A stretch of DNA of 64,000 nucleotides from Rotaria socialis (Eukaryota; Rotifera; Eurotatoria; Philodinida; Philodinidae). The notes beneath the pieces are model-generated. The model was not told the origin of the DNA. It did no database searches and saw only the letters and a program-made list of their open reading frames with translations. Both the position numbers and the translations under genes were made by a program. The stretch lies in contig CAJNYU010001410.1 in assembly GCA_905331475.1 (NCBI GenBank), forward strand, positions 64,251-128,250, written 5' to 3'. Positions 27,342 through 40,070 of the stretch are shown in pieces. The first letter of the stretch is position 1. Every line of letters starts with the position of its first letter.

Positions 27342-30300
27342 TTATGTTGAAGATGATGTTGCTTGTTGTTGACCAGTTTCATCAGTATCTCCAATTGATA
27401 GTGAATTCGTTTCTAAGTCATCATCTTCTTCACCATCGACATCTTCTTCGATTTCTTCATCTTCATCATCTTCATCTGATAATTCACTTGAATCTTCATC
27501 GTCTGTTGAATGCTGTGGTAAATTTCCATTTAAATTAAACGATGATAATGGTATTGATGATGGATACGGAATTTGTGACAAGGGATTTGCTGTATTTCTT
27601 TCGAATTGTGCCGCTATCAATGAGGATGATGTTGATTGTGACAAATGTTTTTTCATATGTCGATCAAGATTTGTTTGTTGTCCAAAGCATTTATCACAGT
27701 GTGTACAACGAAATGGTCGTTCGCGTTTATGAATATTTCTTATGTGCCGTTGTAGATTTGATGAGATAGAAAAGCTTCGATTGCAAAATTTGCATACATA
27801 TGGTTGTTCTCGTAAAAAAAGAAAGAAACAAAAATAAACAATAAGAATCTCTATAAATTAATTAAAAAATAGCTTCATTTCGATGAGAATGATATTGATT
27901 TAAGTTTTCACCTCGAACATGTATTCTCATAGGTTCATCGATGATGTGCATTCAATTAACTAAATGATTGCTTAACTCACATTTTTCTTGTCATAAGTTT
28001 GTCTATATAAGCTGGCGTTACCTAAATTTCATTTCGATCAATTTCATTGAAATGAATATTTCAATATTGACAGCTTTTCAACTGATTCACACTCAATCTC
28101 ATGAAAAATTATTGAACGATGTCTATGAAATCAAACATTCAATAGCTAGTCCACTGAAAAATTATAGATTCAACGATCGAATTCAAAATCCGTAACAGAA
28201 CAAATGAGTTATACTGAGCTATTATCTAACGGTTTGATGATAGTCGATTGGTGGGAATATTTGTTCTTTTATTATTTGTCTTCCAATCATATCAAAAATA
28301 CAAAATTATAAAATTAAACTATACATTAATGTGTATGCTCAAATTCCTACAAAAGACATTGATTTATCAGGTATACTTATGACAAAAACGATGTCAAGTC
28401 TAAAAGATGAAGGCTTCAATCTGAAATCTTATTCTCCTATAGATCATAAAACAAGAATGGTAACTCTAAATCGTGATCTATCACTATTTTGGATGACGAA
28501 AATAACCTTATTTTTTTGTTAACTATTAAATACCCCGAAAAAACATCCATTTATTTTATTTGCTATTATGATCGTAAGTTTTTATCGGAGTAAAATTTCA
28601 GATTACAATTCTGTTATTTGATCCTTTCGTAGTCCTTGTAAATTCGTCATATAATTTGCGTAGATAAATCTACAGAAACGCTTTACTTTTTTTCTCTCGT
28701 TATCTTAGTGGTGAGGAAAAAAAACTACTTGCATTGATATTTTACATGTGAACTCACGAAAAAGTCTCAGTTCAACTAGACAAAGATTAAAAGAGCACCA
28801 TTCTATCTCTCTCTCTCTCTCTCTAGAGCCAATTTCGAATTATTTTACTGAATTTTTAATTTACTATCGATATATATGGAAAAACAAAAAGAATCAGATT
28901 TTTTGCTTTGAAATAAATAAAATGATCCATCGAAAATTTTGTAAAAGTTTCATTCGTCACAAATATTCCTACAATGACATATCAAATTTTAACAAAATAA
29001 TTATTCGCAATATTTGTGATACAAAAGTCAAGTTGACTTGAGAATTCGATATGCCGAGAGAAACATTCTCGTTAGTTGAATCTTTCCAAAATATTCAAAG
29101 CATCATTAAACCTTAAACATGGACAAAGTTTTATATTGGAATGCTACTTTTTCAATTTTCTTAATGTCTTTGCAAAACTAGGTCAACAGTTTAAGAAAAC
29201 GATCATAACTAAACGTGACATATTGATGCAGATGAGTGTTTTGGGAATTTCAAAAGTCTCTGAAAGGCTTCTTAGTAAGCTCAATAAGAGGTCAAATAGA
29301 ACAGACGAACCAGAGGAAGAACAGTCATAATTCGAGTGATTTTCTCATCAGTTATTTTACATAAATTCAATGTTAGCACAACTTTTGAAAGTCGTTTCCT
29401 TATGAACCAAAAGTAACTTATTTTTAAAAATACTTATCTGTATGTGTTCTCAAATGACGAGTAAGATTGGCACTACGTGGAAATGTTTTTGAACAGTAAG
29501 TACAGCAATATCGATCTCTGCCTCTAATCATTGGTTTATCATTTGTTGATAAAATAGGTTTTTTTTCAAGCGACGAAATTGTCTGAGGACTTGATGAAGA
29601 CGATACTGGTGTTAACGGTCTATGATCATTATATTCTTTCGTTTGTTTTCTTCCCACTGACAAAAATTGATGATGATTTTCATCCTCATCATCGTCTTCT
29701 TCATTATCATCATCATTATTATTATTATCATCATCATGGACGTGTTTTTCAATGAAATTATCTTCATTTTTTCTAAACTTTTTCTCTTGTTTATCACCAA
29801 ATACATGTGAAGTATGTTGATTGTTATAATTGTATCGTTTATTAATGATTGAATAATCAATTGGTTGATCAGTTGATGATGTTCTTGGACGTTGATATGT
29901 TTTTGTTAAATCTATTGGTTCGTTGGGTGGTGATATTGATAAATCAGTTTTATTTATTTGATTTAATAATGATGATGTATCAATAAATGGAATGAAAGCA
30001 GCTAAATTTGGTGTAACAGTTGATGGCGTTGTTATTGAAAAATGTCGTTCTTTACATGAGCTTCTATAAAAAACAAGAAAAAGAAACAATAATTAATTAA
30101 AAACAACGAAAATAATACAAAAAGAAGTAGCGATTGTTACCGATGTTTATTCAATGCAACATGACTTTGAAATGATTGACCACAATCTTTACAATCAATT
30201 TGTGTGCGTGCATTTGCATGTGATCTTTTATGACGACATAAATTTGAAAATTGTGTATAAGATTTTGTACAAAACTAGATAAAAAGAGAGAACCAATAAT

Positions 30301-32642
30301 TTTGCTTACAATTTACTTTAAAGTAAAAATAAAATATTTTCCTACTTCACATTTCCACGGTTTGATACTTGAATGAATATTTCTATGTTGTTTTAAACCT
30401 GATGATGTTTGAAAACTTTTGCCACAATCTGAACATGAATAAAGACGATTTTCACATTCGCTTGTTTCACTTGAATTTGATGCGTTCCCATTAATATTTG
30501 TTGCTAGTGTACCATTGATAATCATGTCGGTATGATCATACATGCTAAAATAGACATACACATATATAATTCTCGTCGTCTTCTCCTTATTTTTTTGCTC
30601 CGGTCCGGAAGTTGCCGAACGACGTACATTCTTAAAATTGAAGTTTGACTGATTAAATATGAATCGCTGGAGAAAGAAAAGAGTAAAAAAGACGCACACA
30701 ATTCCTCTTTTTTTTCTTGTTGAATATATTAAAATTACAGCATTTATTTGTTTTTATCTGCTTATACAATATATTTCACTAATTAACAGTTTTGTTTCTC
30801 GCTCTCGGTTTGGAAAAATAAAGAAAACAATTTCTATCCAGCGGCGAAAATGATTTTTTTTCTCTTCTACTTTTTGTTTATTTACCTATGATGATGATCA
30901 TCTTGTTCATTTTTGATCATAATCATTTCATTTGCTAAAATTAGAGAAAAAAATTCAAACACGTGTTTTCTCATTTTTGTTATTTTTCTTCTTACTGTCT
31001 TGATTATCGTCATCAGAATTTTTATCGTCTTGTTGAATAAGATTTGTACATTTTATAATCATTTGTTCATTTGATTGTTCTTGAGATTCTAAATGAAAAT
31101 AAAAATCAAATTTCACACATACACTAAAATGAACTCATTATCCCTCAATGAGTGCAATGTCGATATATATATATATATATATATGTGTGTGTATGCATGA
31201 TACAATAAAATAAAATGAAAAAAATCTATATATCCTTTTTAACAACAAGAAAAATATGAATGATAATGAGCCGACAGAGTGTTTCATACATTTGGTGCCC
31301 CGGCTGCTACCTATAAAATGTGCATCTATTTCACAAGAGACAGATCGAGACAAGAAAAGACAGTTTGTCTGTCAAAAAATGAAAATCACCAACTTACTCT
31401 CGTTCTCTATATTCAAATGAAAGATGGTGAAAGACATGAAATTATCATCGAATGAATTTTTATCTTCTTTTTCTCGTTCTATGATTCTCTCGTTCTCTCT
31501 CACCTGAATAAAGAATACATCATGAGATGCCAATAGATTTCGTTTGTTCGTTCTTTCTTTCTTTCTCATAATGATTCCACCTGAGCGAATGTAATGCTTC
31601 TGAGGATTTCTCTTTTTTTTTCTTTTTCGTTCCTGACTCTTATTCTCTCAATCAATATGAAAGCATTGGACATTGCTGCAGGCCATCATGTCTCATTTCT
31701 ATACTCTGTTTCCAGACGATGATTATCCATGCTGTGAGCTTGTCACCTTACTCACAAGAGGTCGAAAAATTTAGATAGATATCGTAAATATGACACTGTT
31801 GTCTCTCGATATTTTTTTTCTCTTTCTTTTTATGATCGTGTGTAATCCTCAACTAAATCAACATACACAGGATAAAGATAATATAATATTCAGACATATA
31901 TACGCGGTAAAGCCAAAGGAAAGAGATAAGTTTTCGATGTGTACATCTCGAATTTTATTTTTTTCAAGCATACACACCTACACAGGTCAATATTTGTCAT
32001 TTTTTTCCCTTCATCATCATCATCATCATTCCAGACAGATAATAGGCTCTGTTGAGTGAAGTGTGTATGTGAGATAAAACATTGATGAAAGAATCATATT
32101 ACTCTCAAACGATACGTATATCTATAAATCTGTATTGTTTCATGTTCGAGACAATTTCATATCTTTCGACCCTTTTGTGACAAAGAAGAAGAAGAAGAAA
32201 AAAAGAAATACAAAATTTCGATGTTTATTCAATAGATAGAAGTTCCATTAAAATTCAAGTTTAATGTGTGTCAATTTAAAAATGAATAAGAAAAAAAGAA
32301 ATTCGTCGGTAACACTTTGATATTTCATACCAGAATTATTTCAAGGAAAAAGAAAAAATGAAAACAAGTTTGTTGTTAACACATTTGAAAATGAAATCTA
32401 TTTAGAAAATTGAACGATGAAATGTATCACACATGCTAATGGAGGATATGTCGATGTTTGTTAATCGTGATTTTTTATCTTTAGCAAATGAGAGGATTAA
32501 CAATATGTGTACTTAGTTTATTATCAAACAAGATTTGTTCCTGTCGATTAACACTTTTACTCATTTTTTACTTACCATGATATGTTGCAGAAGGAGGAGA
32601 CGGAGCCGAAAGACGTTTGGCTGCTTTCGTCTTGAGTCGCAT
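27342..32642 (-). CDS. EVI1/PRDM16-like C2H2 zinc-finger transcription factor without PR domain
   Basis: Seven exons on the minus strand (32642-32576, 31088-30996, 30934-30886, 30544-30346, 30274-30141, 30063-29438, 27811-27342) encode 545 residues. The start [11 protein letters not shown] resembles the PRDM3/16 start MRSKGRARKL. Six C2H2 fingers match EVI1 fingers 5-10: [76 protein letters not shown] and [14 protein letters not shown]. Between the finger groups lies EPIDLTK, a likely CtBP-binding motif (PxDLS type), so a repressor role is plausible. The tail is very acidic. No PR/SET domain and no fingers 1-4 were found. The last intron appears to be AT-AC; with it the linker HTGEQPY is exactly restored. 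Known relatives include MECOM, PRDM16 and fly Hamlet. Confidence 0.88.
27812..29437 (-). other. Apparent AT-AC intron in the EVI1-like gene
   Basis: The exon ends ACATACAG and the intron begins ATAAGTATTT; it ends in a T-rich tract followed by AC, and the next exon begins GAGAACAACC. Joining these gives H-T-G-E-Q-P-Y, the conserved linker between EVI1 fingers 8 and 9. GT-AG alternatives put the next exon out of frame or delete the glycine. The 5' site ATAAGT and missing branch-site consensus TCCTTAAC near the end fit a U2-type rather than a U12-type AT-AC intron. At 1.6 kb it is also much longer than the local norm. Plus-strand open frames inside it were not recognised. Confidence 0.7.
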
Positions 32643-35600
32643 CGATGTCAATGTCTTTTACTTCTGATTCTGCTTCTACTGCTCTGTTCTCCCTCTCTCC
32701 CTCTCTCTTTCTGTATGTGTTTCGTTTAAGTTGTCATCATATAAGGTAGTGATGGTGGTGGCATTTTCTCTCCTCTTCTTCTGTTTACAGGTTGCTGCTG
32801 ATCAATTTTGTTTTATGCTGCCACTGCCACTGCCATCTCCATTTTTCTCTCTTTCTCTTGTGTTCTGTTCTTCTTCGCTGGTGATGCGAAAACGAAAATC
32901 CGCATCGCGTCGTCGTGACCGAGGATGATTGTATGTCTTTATACATTCTCTCTTGCTTTATTTCGTTCCCAAATATACCTGTTCGATGTGTATGTATGTA
33001 TGTATGCGCTCGAATAAGAATGAATAGAGACGAAGAAGAAAAAGAAGAAGAAGAAGGTAGTTCGTTCGCTCACACACACACGCACACACTACATACTGGT
33101 GATGGAAGCACTTGACAAACTTCTTTACTCAATTTTCTTCTTCTTATGCTTCTTCTTCGTCATCGTCTTCGTTCGCCTGCTATTCTCGCTCGAATGCATC
33201 ACATTATTTTCTTTTTCTCTCATTTTTTTTCTCACATATATATGCGCTTGAAACATAAAGTTTCATTAAAATTCTGTGTTTGTACAATGAGTCTTGAAGA
33301 ATCTTCTAAGAAAAAAAAAAGGATAAGAAAAAGGAAAACGCTGAAAGAACTTCGTGATTTGACATTATCAATTATTAAAAAAGAGAAGACATTGAAATCA
33401 TGGCATGAAAAGATAGTAAATCAATATTGAATGGCAATACAAGAGATAAAGGAACAACACCGACATGCCGACTTCTATTATATGTATTATGATTATTTCT
33501 CATAGACTGATATCGGCATCACATCGTAGGAAAAAAGAAAAAGACAACAATAGAAAAGAGAGTCGCGCCAAGTGTTGTGACAATAAGAAGCTCATATGAA
33601 TGGAAATGGAATATGAATTTGCTTGATTGCTTTTTCGCTCTCTTTCTTTTCTATTTGTTTCAAGAATGTATAACAGCTCAATATGCAGGTGAATAACGCA
33701 TGAGAGATGCTTTCGGGCACATACACGACGAAATCGAAACAATAAGAAGAAAGAAGTTAAAATTGGCCGCTGCACAGCATCAACAATCATGTTTTTTTTT
33801 GTTCTTAAAAAGATAGAGATAATACAATGGATGGATAAAGTTGAGTATGCTGATTGGCCTACTCAAAAGAAAAAGAAAAATGAAGATAGAAACGAAACAA
33901 ACTCTAGTCTTTATCATTCAATAGGAAGAGAGCTTTTACTCAATCACATACTTATATATAGATATATGCTGTTGAATTTTGATTGAAAATATATGCGAGC
34001 AAGCACATACACATGATTACACTCATTGACATCAAGAAAAAATACGTTTTCTTTAATTAGATTGATAGAAGACAATCATTGAAATAGAATATGAAGTCAT
34101 ATCTGTCGATTGTTGAATAAATAAATAGGAGTTATTTGAGTTGTTTTTTCTTACTCTTCTGTAGCACTTCTTTTTATGAAATTTCTTTTTTCTTTTTGTT
34201 AGAATATTTTCTACTGAAACTCATAATGAAGATGAATGATTTTTGAATTAAACAAACACTTGAGTAAACATTAAATTTCAGCCTTATTAAGTAACGGATG
34301 ATATTGTTTGCTAGATGAAGTGAAACAGAAAAGATATGTCAACAATACACAAATTTTGTAAATAAATCCTATTCAATTCTAGTAAGATGATCTTTCAAAT
34401 CAAATGTTTTTCCTCTATATTTAGATTCCGAATATTCGTTTCTAATAAACAATCAACATCTTGTAATGATCGGCATAGATTGAAATTATTATTATTAATA
34501 AAAGTTTTTTTTCTTTTTCTTTAAATCTTTTGTCTTCGTTTAAATACAAAATCGAATTGTGGCATGAATTTCATCAAAGAAAATTTATCATCAATGCGAT
34601 TCTATCACATTTGATTGTGATAGTAGATTGATATTGACACATAAATTGTCTATTGAAAATCATATGATAACGTTTTTTTTCTTTCTATTTTATCTTAATT
34701 ATATACATAAATATACCTAAAGCTATATTTGAGTATTTTGTTTTGAGATTATGAAAATGTATGAGAATCAAATTTTGTCTGTTTTCGTCTATGATTATTC
34801 AGATTTATATTTGATGATTATGTCAACTTTTGTTTTGCTTTTAAATACTTCTATATAATGTCTGACAACAGTAAAATCATTTTGAATCGTACTTTCTTTT
34901 TATAGTTTATGATCAGAACAAATCGCTGCAGATAAATTTATCATACAAATAAAACTTGAAGACGAAGATAGATAATAGATTGTTTCATGCTTTATCAACT
35001 GCATTTCCTAGTTCGTGTTATAGCTCTTGAATTCTATTTTTTAAACTTTTTATCTTTCATCATATGTCGTACAAAATCTCTAATATTAAAATGAAGACTC
35101 AAACCTGATCATTGATATAATGCAATGCAAAATTGCTTAACTATACCCAACACAACAACCAGTAACGTAGGAAATAGCCTATTAATATGTTTTATACAAA
35201 AAAAAAATTGTCAAATTTTCTGCTCTAATAATTAATTATTATTCATGCTATTTTAATCTCAAATTTAGATAAATACTGATCATATGCGTCTATACAAAAT
35301 TTTTATTCTACCGAAGTAGTCTATCAAATAAAATGAACTAAACGATATAGTGAAAAAAAACATTTTACTGCTAGTAATAATATCTAGTGTTTATTCATAA
35401 AAGAAAATCTTTGAATACATTCTTCAGAAGAAAAAAAAATCCCTATCACTTCAGATATTGCTGGATATATTCCTCAGCAATATCGATTCTCTATTCAATA
35501 TGCACTACGAAAAGAATAATTTATACATGAAGTGATACAAGTGCAGATATTATGTAATGGAGGGAGAAAAAGTGATTATAGATTATTACATGCTCACCAA

Positions 35601-36804
35601 ATAATCGAAAATGACAAGAGTATAATGAACAAAATGAGTGCGCAATCATGAAATCCGTATGTATATATATATATATGTTGTTTTTTCTTCAAGAATAAAT
35701 TCAATTTTTAGTAATAAACAGTAGTTATCACGGTCTACTCATATGCTACTGTAATATGCTTATTGATTGGTGATATGCAGTGAATAGTATTTGCATTACT
35801 ATTTTCTTCTTCTACTAGGCATATTGACATGAATTATAAATATAAATATACATATAATAAATCCAATCTCATACATAAAAAGCATAGAAACTTCATGTTT
35901 CATCAGAAAAATTTGATATTACAAAAAATATTTAATACGATTCCAGTTATTTGTAATTTAATGAGAATATTTTATATTCATAATGAGTAATCAATGAATG
36001 TGTTGAAAAATTTAAATATTTGATTATGAGTTTTCTTTTTAAAGCTACTAACTTTCGAACAAGGTATAGATCATTAAAATTATTTAGTATAAAATCGCCT
36101 TTGGTTCTAAAAACTCCTAATACATCGTCTTCTTTTATATAGTCATATTTGTTTTTTTTTGTTATTATCAGTCTATAGTGAATGCCAATTGGTAATCACC
36201 TTTCTGAAATATATATTATCATCAAATATTACTTTTGATTGTACCATGAGGTTATTCTTCTGTTTCGCAAAAACAAGTAGTGTTGATATCCGAAATTCAT
36301 TTTTTAGTAAACATGAAACGAAAAAAACTAGAAGCGACGTTTGTCTCCATAAAAATGATGCATAAATTTTATTCATGTTGTATATTTATTCATGCGAACA
36401 TCGAAATAGAGGCCCGATAATTGTATCGTAGAAAGTGTTTGACGTTAGAAATTCATTGAACCATGTCGCTCTAAATTGTCAAGTCTCTTATATCACGACA
36501 TAAATGTATGAATGATGCATTTTTCTTTCATATGAACTATTTTATAGAGATAATATTATCGTACATACTAATATGATAACCTTATAATCCATAAAATTTC
36601 AGAAGGAACATTCGAACATACAACTTCATGAAAATATTTAGTAATGAGGTAAGATTTTTATTAAAATAATAGCCAAGATGAATTGTATTCAGATGTTGAC
36701 TGAGGGTTGGTTTTTAATAAGACTATTCAATATATTATATCAACTAGAAATAAAAGTTATGTAGTTTTATCGATTACTTTTTTTTGAATTACAGATATGA
36801 AATT
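32643..36804. other. Intergenic, no firm gene
   Basis: About 4.1 kb upstream of the EVI1-like gene. The first kilobase is rich in CT/GA runs and short microsatellites, as in a promoter or 5' UTR region. A small open frame (ATG at 33287 to 33430) is described separately. The rest is AT-rich with no recognisable feature. Confidence 0.45.
33287..33430 (+). CDS. Possible small lysine-rich ORF or fragment
   Basis: Forty-seven codons starting MSLEESSKKKKRIRKRKTL, followed by a helical, lysine-rich segment ending IVNQY. Codon use is plausible, but there is no domain, no clear splice sites and no partner exon. It could be a small gene, an exon of a missed gene, or chance. Confidence 0.18.
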   Translation: MSLEESSKKKKRIRKRKTLKELRDLTLSIIKKEKTLKSWHEKIVNQY

Positions 36805-37330
36805 AGAAATAAATGTGGAAACTTCGGATTTCATCCGAGAGTTATGTGTACTGCAAAAAGTGCATGGGACATACGAGTCATTCTAGAATGTCTGAACACG
36901 AAAATTATCATGAGAAACTAGGCAATTTGATTTCTGGATGCAGTTTTTGTGCATTTTGAGACGTTTTTCAGGCAATGTTTCGTTAGAAAGCTACGATATC
37001 GTTCAAAACTAATATCAGATTTAGAATCAGCGTTAAAAACTGAGTCGATTTATATATGTTGTGGGTAATTCTGAGAAAAAAAAGTTTTTTTTGAAAAATC
37101 CCTGTAGTCCCCCTCAGGGATGGTCTGATCAAAAATGACAATTTTTTCGATATCTCAGCCATTTCTTGACGGATCCTTCTCATCTTCGAACTCGACCTAG
37201 ATATTGATGAGAAAATTCTGTGCACAATATTTCAGCTCAATCGAATGTAATTGTGAAGAGCTATCGAATAAAAGAACGGACGGCCGGCCGGACACACTGA
37301 CCGATTCTATAGTATACTCTTTTTTTTGAG
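36805..37330 (+). repeat. Dispersed repeat, copy 1 (inverted relative to copy 2)
   Basis: The first ~190 bp (36805-36995) recur in reverse complement at 39882-40070 with about one visible mismatch. Copy 1 continues for a further ~330 bp ending in a GC-rich stretch (GGACGGCCGGCCGGACACAC) and TATAGTATACTC, unlike its AT-rich surroundings. No coding capacity, terminal inverted repeats or target duplication were found, so it is an unclassified dispersed or mobile-element-like repeat. Confidence 0.7.
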
Positions 37331-37738
37331 TACACAAAAAAGAAAGGCTTTTATTCATCAGATTTCAAGACTGTGATTTTTCATCTTGTAAATAATCATA
37401 AATTCACAGTTATAAATCAGAATCGAACTGAACAAGCTAATTGAGCTAGTATCGATTATATAAAAACATAATGTAATCAGTGAAGATAAAACATCCGTTG
37501 ATTGTTTATTTCGAATGTCAAATTGAATGTTCTCTTGATAACTGTAGAGATCATTCGCTTTTATACAGCAGATGAGATTTTTTTTTAAAGCGAGTGAGAG
37601 TTTCTGATAAATATTCAAAGTTTTATTGAAATACACAAGTATATTAGAACATAATAATCCACATTAATATCAAATCATATTTGAAATAGTGAAGATAGTT
37701 TTGTTTTGTAGAGATTTATGGGGGAAAAAAGAATATAA

Positions 37739-38940
37739 TTAAACTTCCAATTTAATATTTTTATAAATCTCACTATTAAGTAAATAGTCATTGAGAGTCG
37801 ATATTGCCATTACACTTTCTAATGAATGTCGTCGATGCCATAATTTATTAATTGATTGAAATTCTATAGTTTGCAGTTTTTTATATCCAAGGCAATAACA
37901 TAATACTTGATATATCCATGTTTTTTTGAATTCTTGTAGATAAGACTTATTAGGTAGTACATAAAGTGCAAATATAAATATTTGTGGTATATAAAGAATT
38001 AATAAACATGCAATATGCAGTCGAATATATAATAGTTTCGAATTTATAATGCAAGAATCTAATAAATATCGAATTGTACCATACGTACACAAACATAAAA
38101 TAACAACAAATGATGGTAAAAGAATATCCATGCGTGTAAATATTTTTCGATAAGATTTTTGTTTTTGTTTTATTATTTCAAAGATAATAAATAGAATAAA
38201 TATGGTATGAATTACACATGGAATAATCATATAAAAATACGTTATAGAATTATTAATATAAAACCAAAATTTAGTTTTACGATAGTCATAAGTACAATAG
38301 AACTGACCTAATTGATCCGATATTAAATTTCGAGTAAGTACCTTATCAAGATTTGATGCAAAGCCAAGAACGAAAAGATAGAGAACAATAAAAACAGAAC
38401 ATTTACGAGAACGAAATCTGTCAAATGTAAAATATCGAACCAATACATTCTCAATAGCAATGCCAACAGTCATGAGAATACTCATATTGATCATAACAAG
38501 AAATAGATACGGATGACCGTGACAAGCCCATAAACGAAGTAAATAATTATCATATCGAATAGTAATAATGATGTTTGTTATAAATAATATCATCAATATT
38601 ATAGCACATATTGAAAACGTGATTAAATAAACTCCACATACAGTATATCGAACACGACCACGAATGAATGTTATGAAAGATAAAATACTACTGATTAAAC
38701 CGATAAAAGTTAAGATAATACAGATAAAAATATAGACATGATAGGATGATGGAATATCATGAACAATAGCTCCAACCATAGGTAATGTAAGTGAATTATA
38801 TCGATGTTCATCGTGTTTACCAGTGAAATGTTGGCTGGTACAAACGCAAATGCCTGAAACGCATTGTCCATTGTTGATACAATTACTGTCGTTCAAACAG
38901 AGTTTCATGTGTTCGTCGTATTGAGAATAAAATGGAAGTG
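37739..38940 (-). CDS. EGF-like domain plus seven-transmembrane receptor, N-terminus uncertain
   Basis: A single open block on the minus strand; from the ATG at 38908 it gives 389 residues. The N-terminus has an EGF-like module CLNDSNCINNGQCVSGICVC, with five cysteines in EGF spacing; the usual sixth is replaced near FTGKH. Seven hydrophobic helices follow, from about YHVYIFICIILTFIGLISSI to IPQIFIFALYVLP. Helix 3 ends IENVLVRYF, comparable to the E/DRY region of class A receptors, with a conserved-looking WACHGHP before it. Helix 7 lacks a clear NPxxY. The frame stays open to an acceptor-like site at 38941-38942, so an upstream exon carrying a signal peptide may exist; alternatively the acceptor serves a spliced leader. 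The tail is short. Ligand unknown. The gene sits between the two inverted repeat arms. Confidence 0.75.
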
Positions 38941-39881
38941 CTATGAAGAGTATTTTAAATAATATTCATTTTCCTATTCAATTAGCATATGCTTTGCATT
39001 AGTTCTGAGTTACCACTTATTTGAAAGAAGAAGAAAAACAAATTTCGTACAATTTTTCAGCTTCATTGACTGCAATATTTTTCAGACTTATTCAGAATAT
39101 TTTATTTGGATGATTACCAGTATAAGTTTAATTCAATGGTACAATGAAGCAATAGCTGAAAGAAACTTCTCTTTTTGAAGATCGGAGAAAATTATTATTC
39201 AATTTATTAACGTGTGAAGGCAAACGAAATTGAATAGATGTTTTGAAGAAGATGTTTTACAGCTAGAAATGCTTGTAGAATTTGTTACATAGTAGCCATT
39301 ATTCTAACGTAGGATTTTATGTTGAGTAATGTGAGGCTCTCTTTTAGGGATGCTTTTAATTAATCTTTGTTTTATTGTTACGCTCAGTCAATGATGCGTT
39401 TTCTTTAGATTAATCGATCTTCTGTCGAGAGCTCACGTAAACAGTTATTTTACCTTGTTTCAGTAAATGAGTAATCAATGATTTTTAACAAGATCAATTG
39501 ATGAAATCAGTAGATTGAAGAGAATAGTAGATTTATGTAAATAATGATAACAGTGAAGAAAAAACAATAAATCTGACAAACAAATATAAGGATAAATCCT
39601 TATATATTCAAACGAGAAAACAAAACAACGCAATAACGAAAAAGCATAGCTAAACCAAAAAGGTCACATCACATGATCTCAATCAGTGTTTCTAATAGAA
39701 ATCTGAAGTAAAATATTTTTGTACATTATGTTTATGTGAAAAATGTGTATTTTCACCCTTTGATTTTATAAACAAAGTGTAAATAAACGAAAAGAGGTCA
39801 GATAATCTAGAAAGATAATAAGAAAAATTCTTTTTTATCTGTTTCATAGAGAAAGAAAGTCACATAAATTATAAACAACCN

Positions 39882-40070
39882 CGTAGCTTTCTAACGAAAC
39901 ATTGCCTGAAAAACGTCTCAAAATGCACAAAAACTGCATCCAGAAATCAAATTGCCTAGTTTCTCATGATAATTTTCGTGTTCAGACATTCTAGAATGAC
40001 TCATATGTCCCATGCACTTTTTGCAGTACACATAACTCTCGGATGAAATCCGAAGTTTCCACATTTATTT
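39882..40070 (-). repeat. Dispersed repeat, copy 2 (truncated)
   Basis: Reverse complement of 36805-36995, nearly identical. Homology ends exactly next to an ambiguous base N at 39881, so truncation may be an assembly join rather than a biological end. Confidence 0.85.

Noticed and set aside
28331-29330. Several plus-strand open frames inside the EVI1-like intron
   Set aside because: No domains or repeats recognised; frames are short for the base composition and may be chance.
29612-29860. Met/Ile-rich frame overlapping an EVI1-like exon
   Set aside because: Shadow of the GAT-repeat acidic coding sequence in the true frame.
30659-33790. Open frames within CT/GA-rich and AT-rich flanks of the EVI1-like gene
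   Set aside because: Low-complexity composition explains them; only the small lysine-rich frame at 33287 was kept, at low confidence.
36805-37330. Considered as a DNA transposon with terminal repeats
   Set aside because: No terminal inverted repeats, target duplication or transposase seen; kept only as an unclassified repeat.
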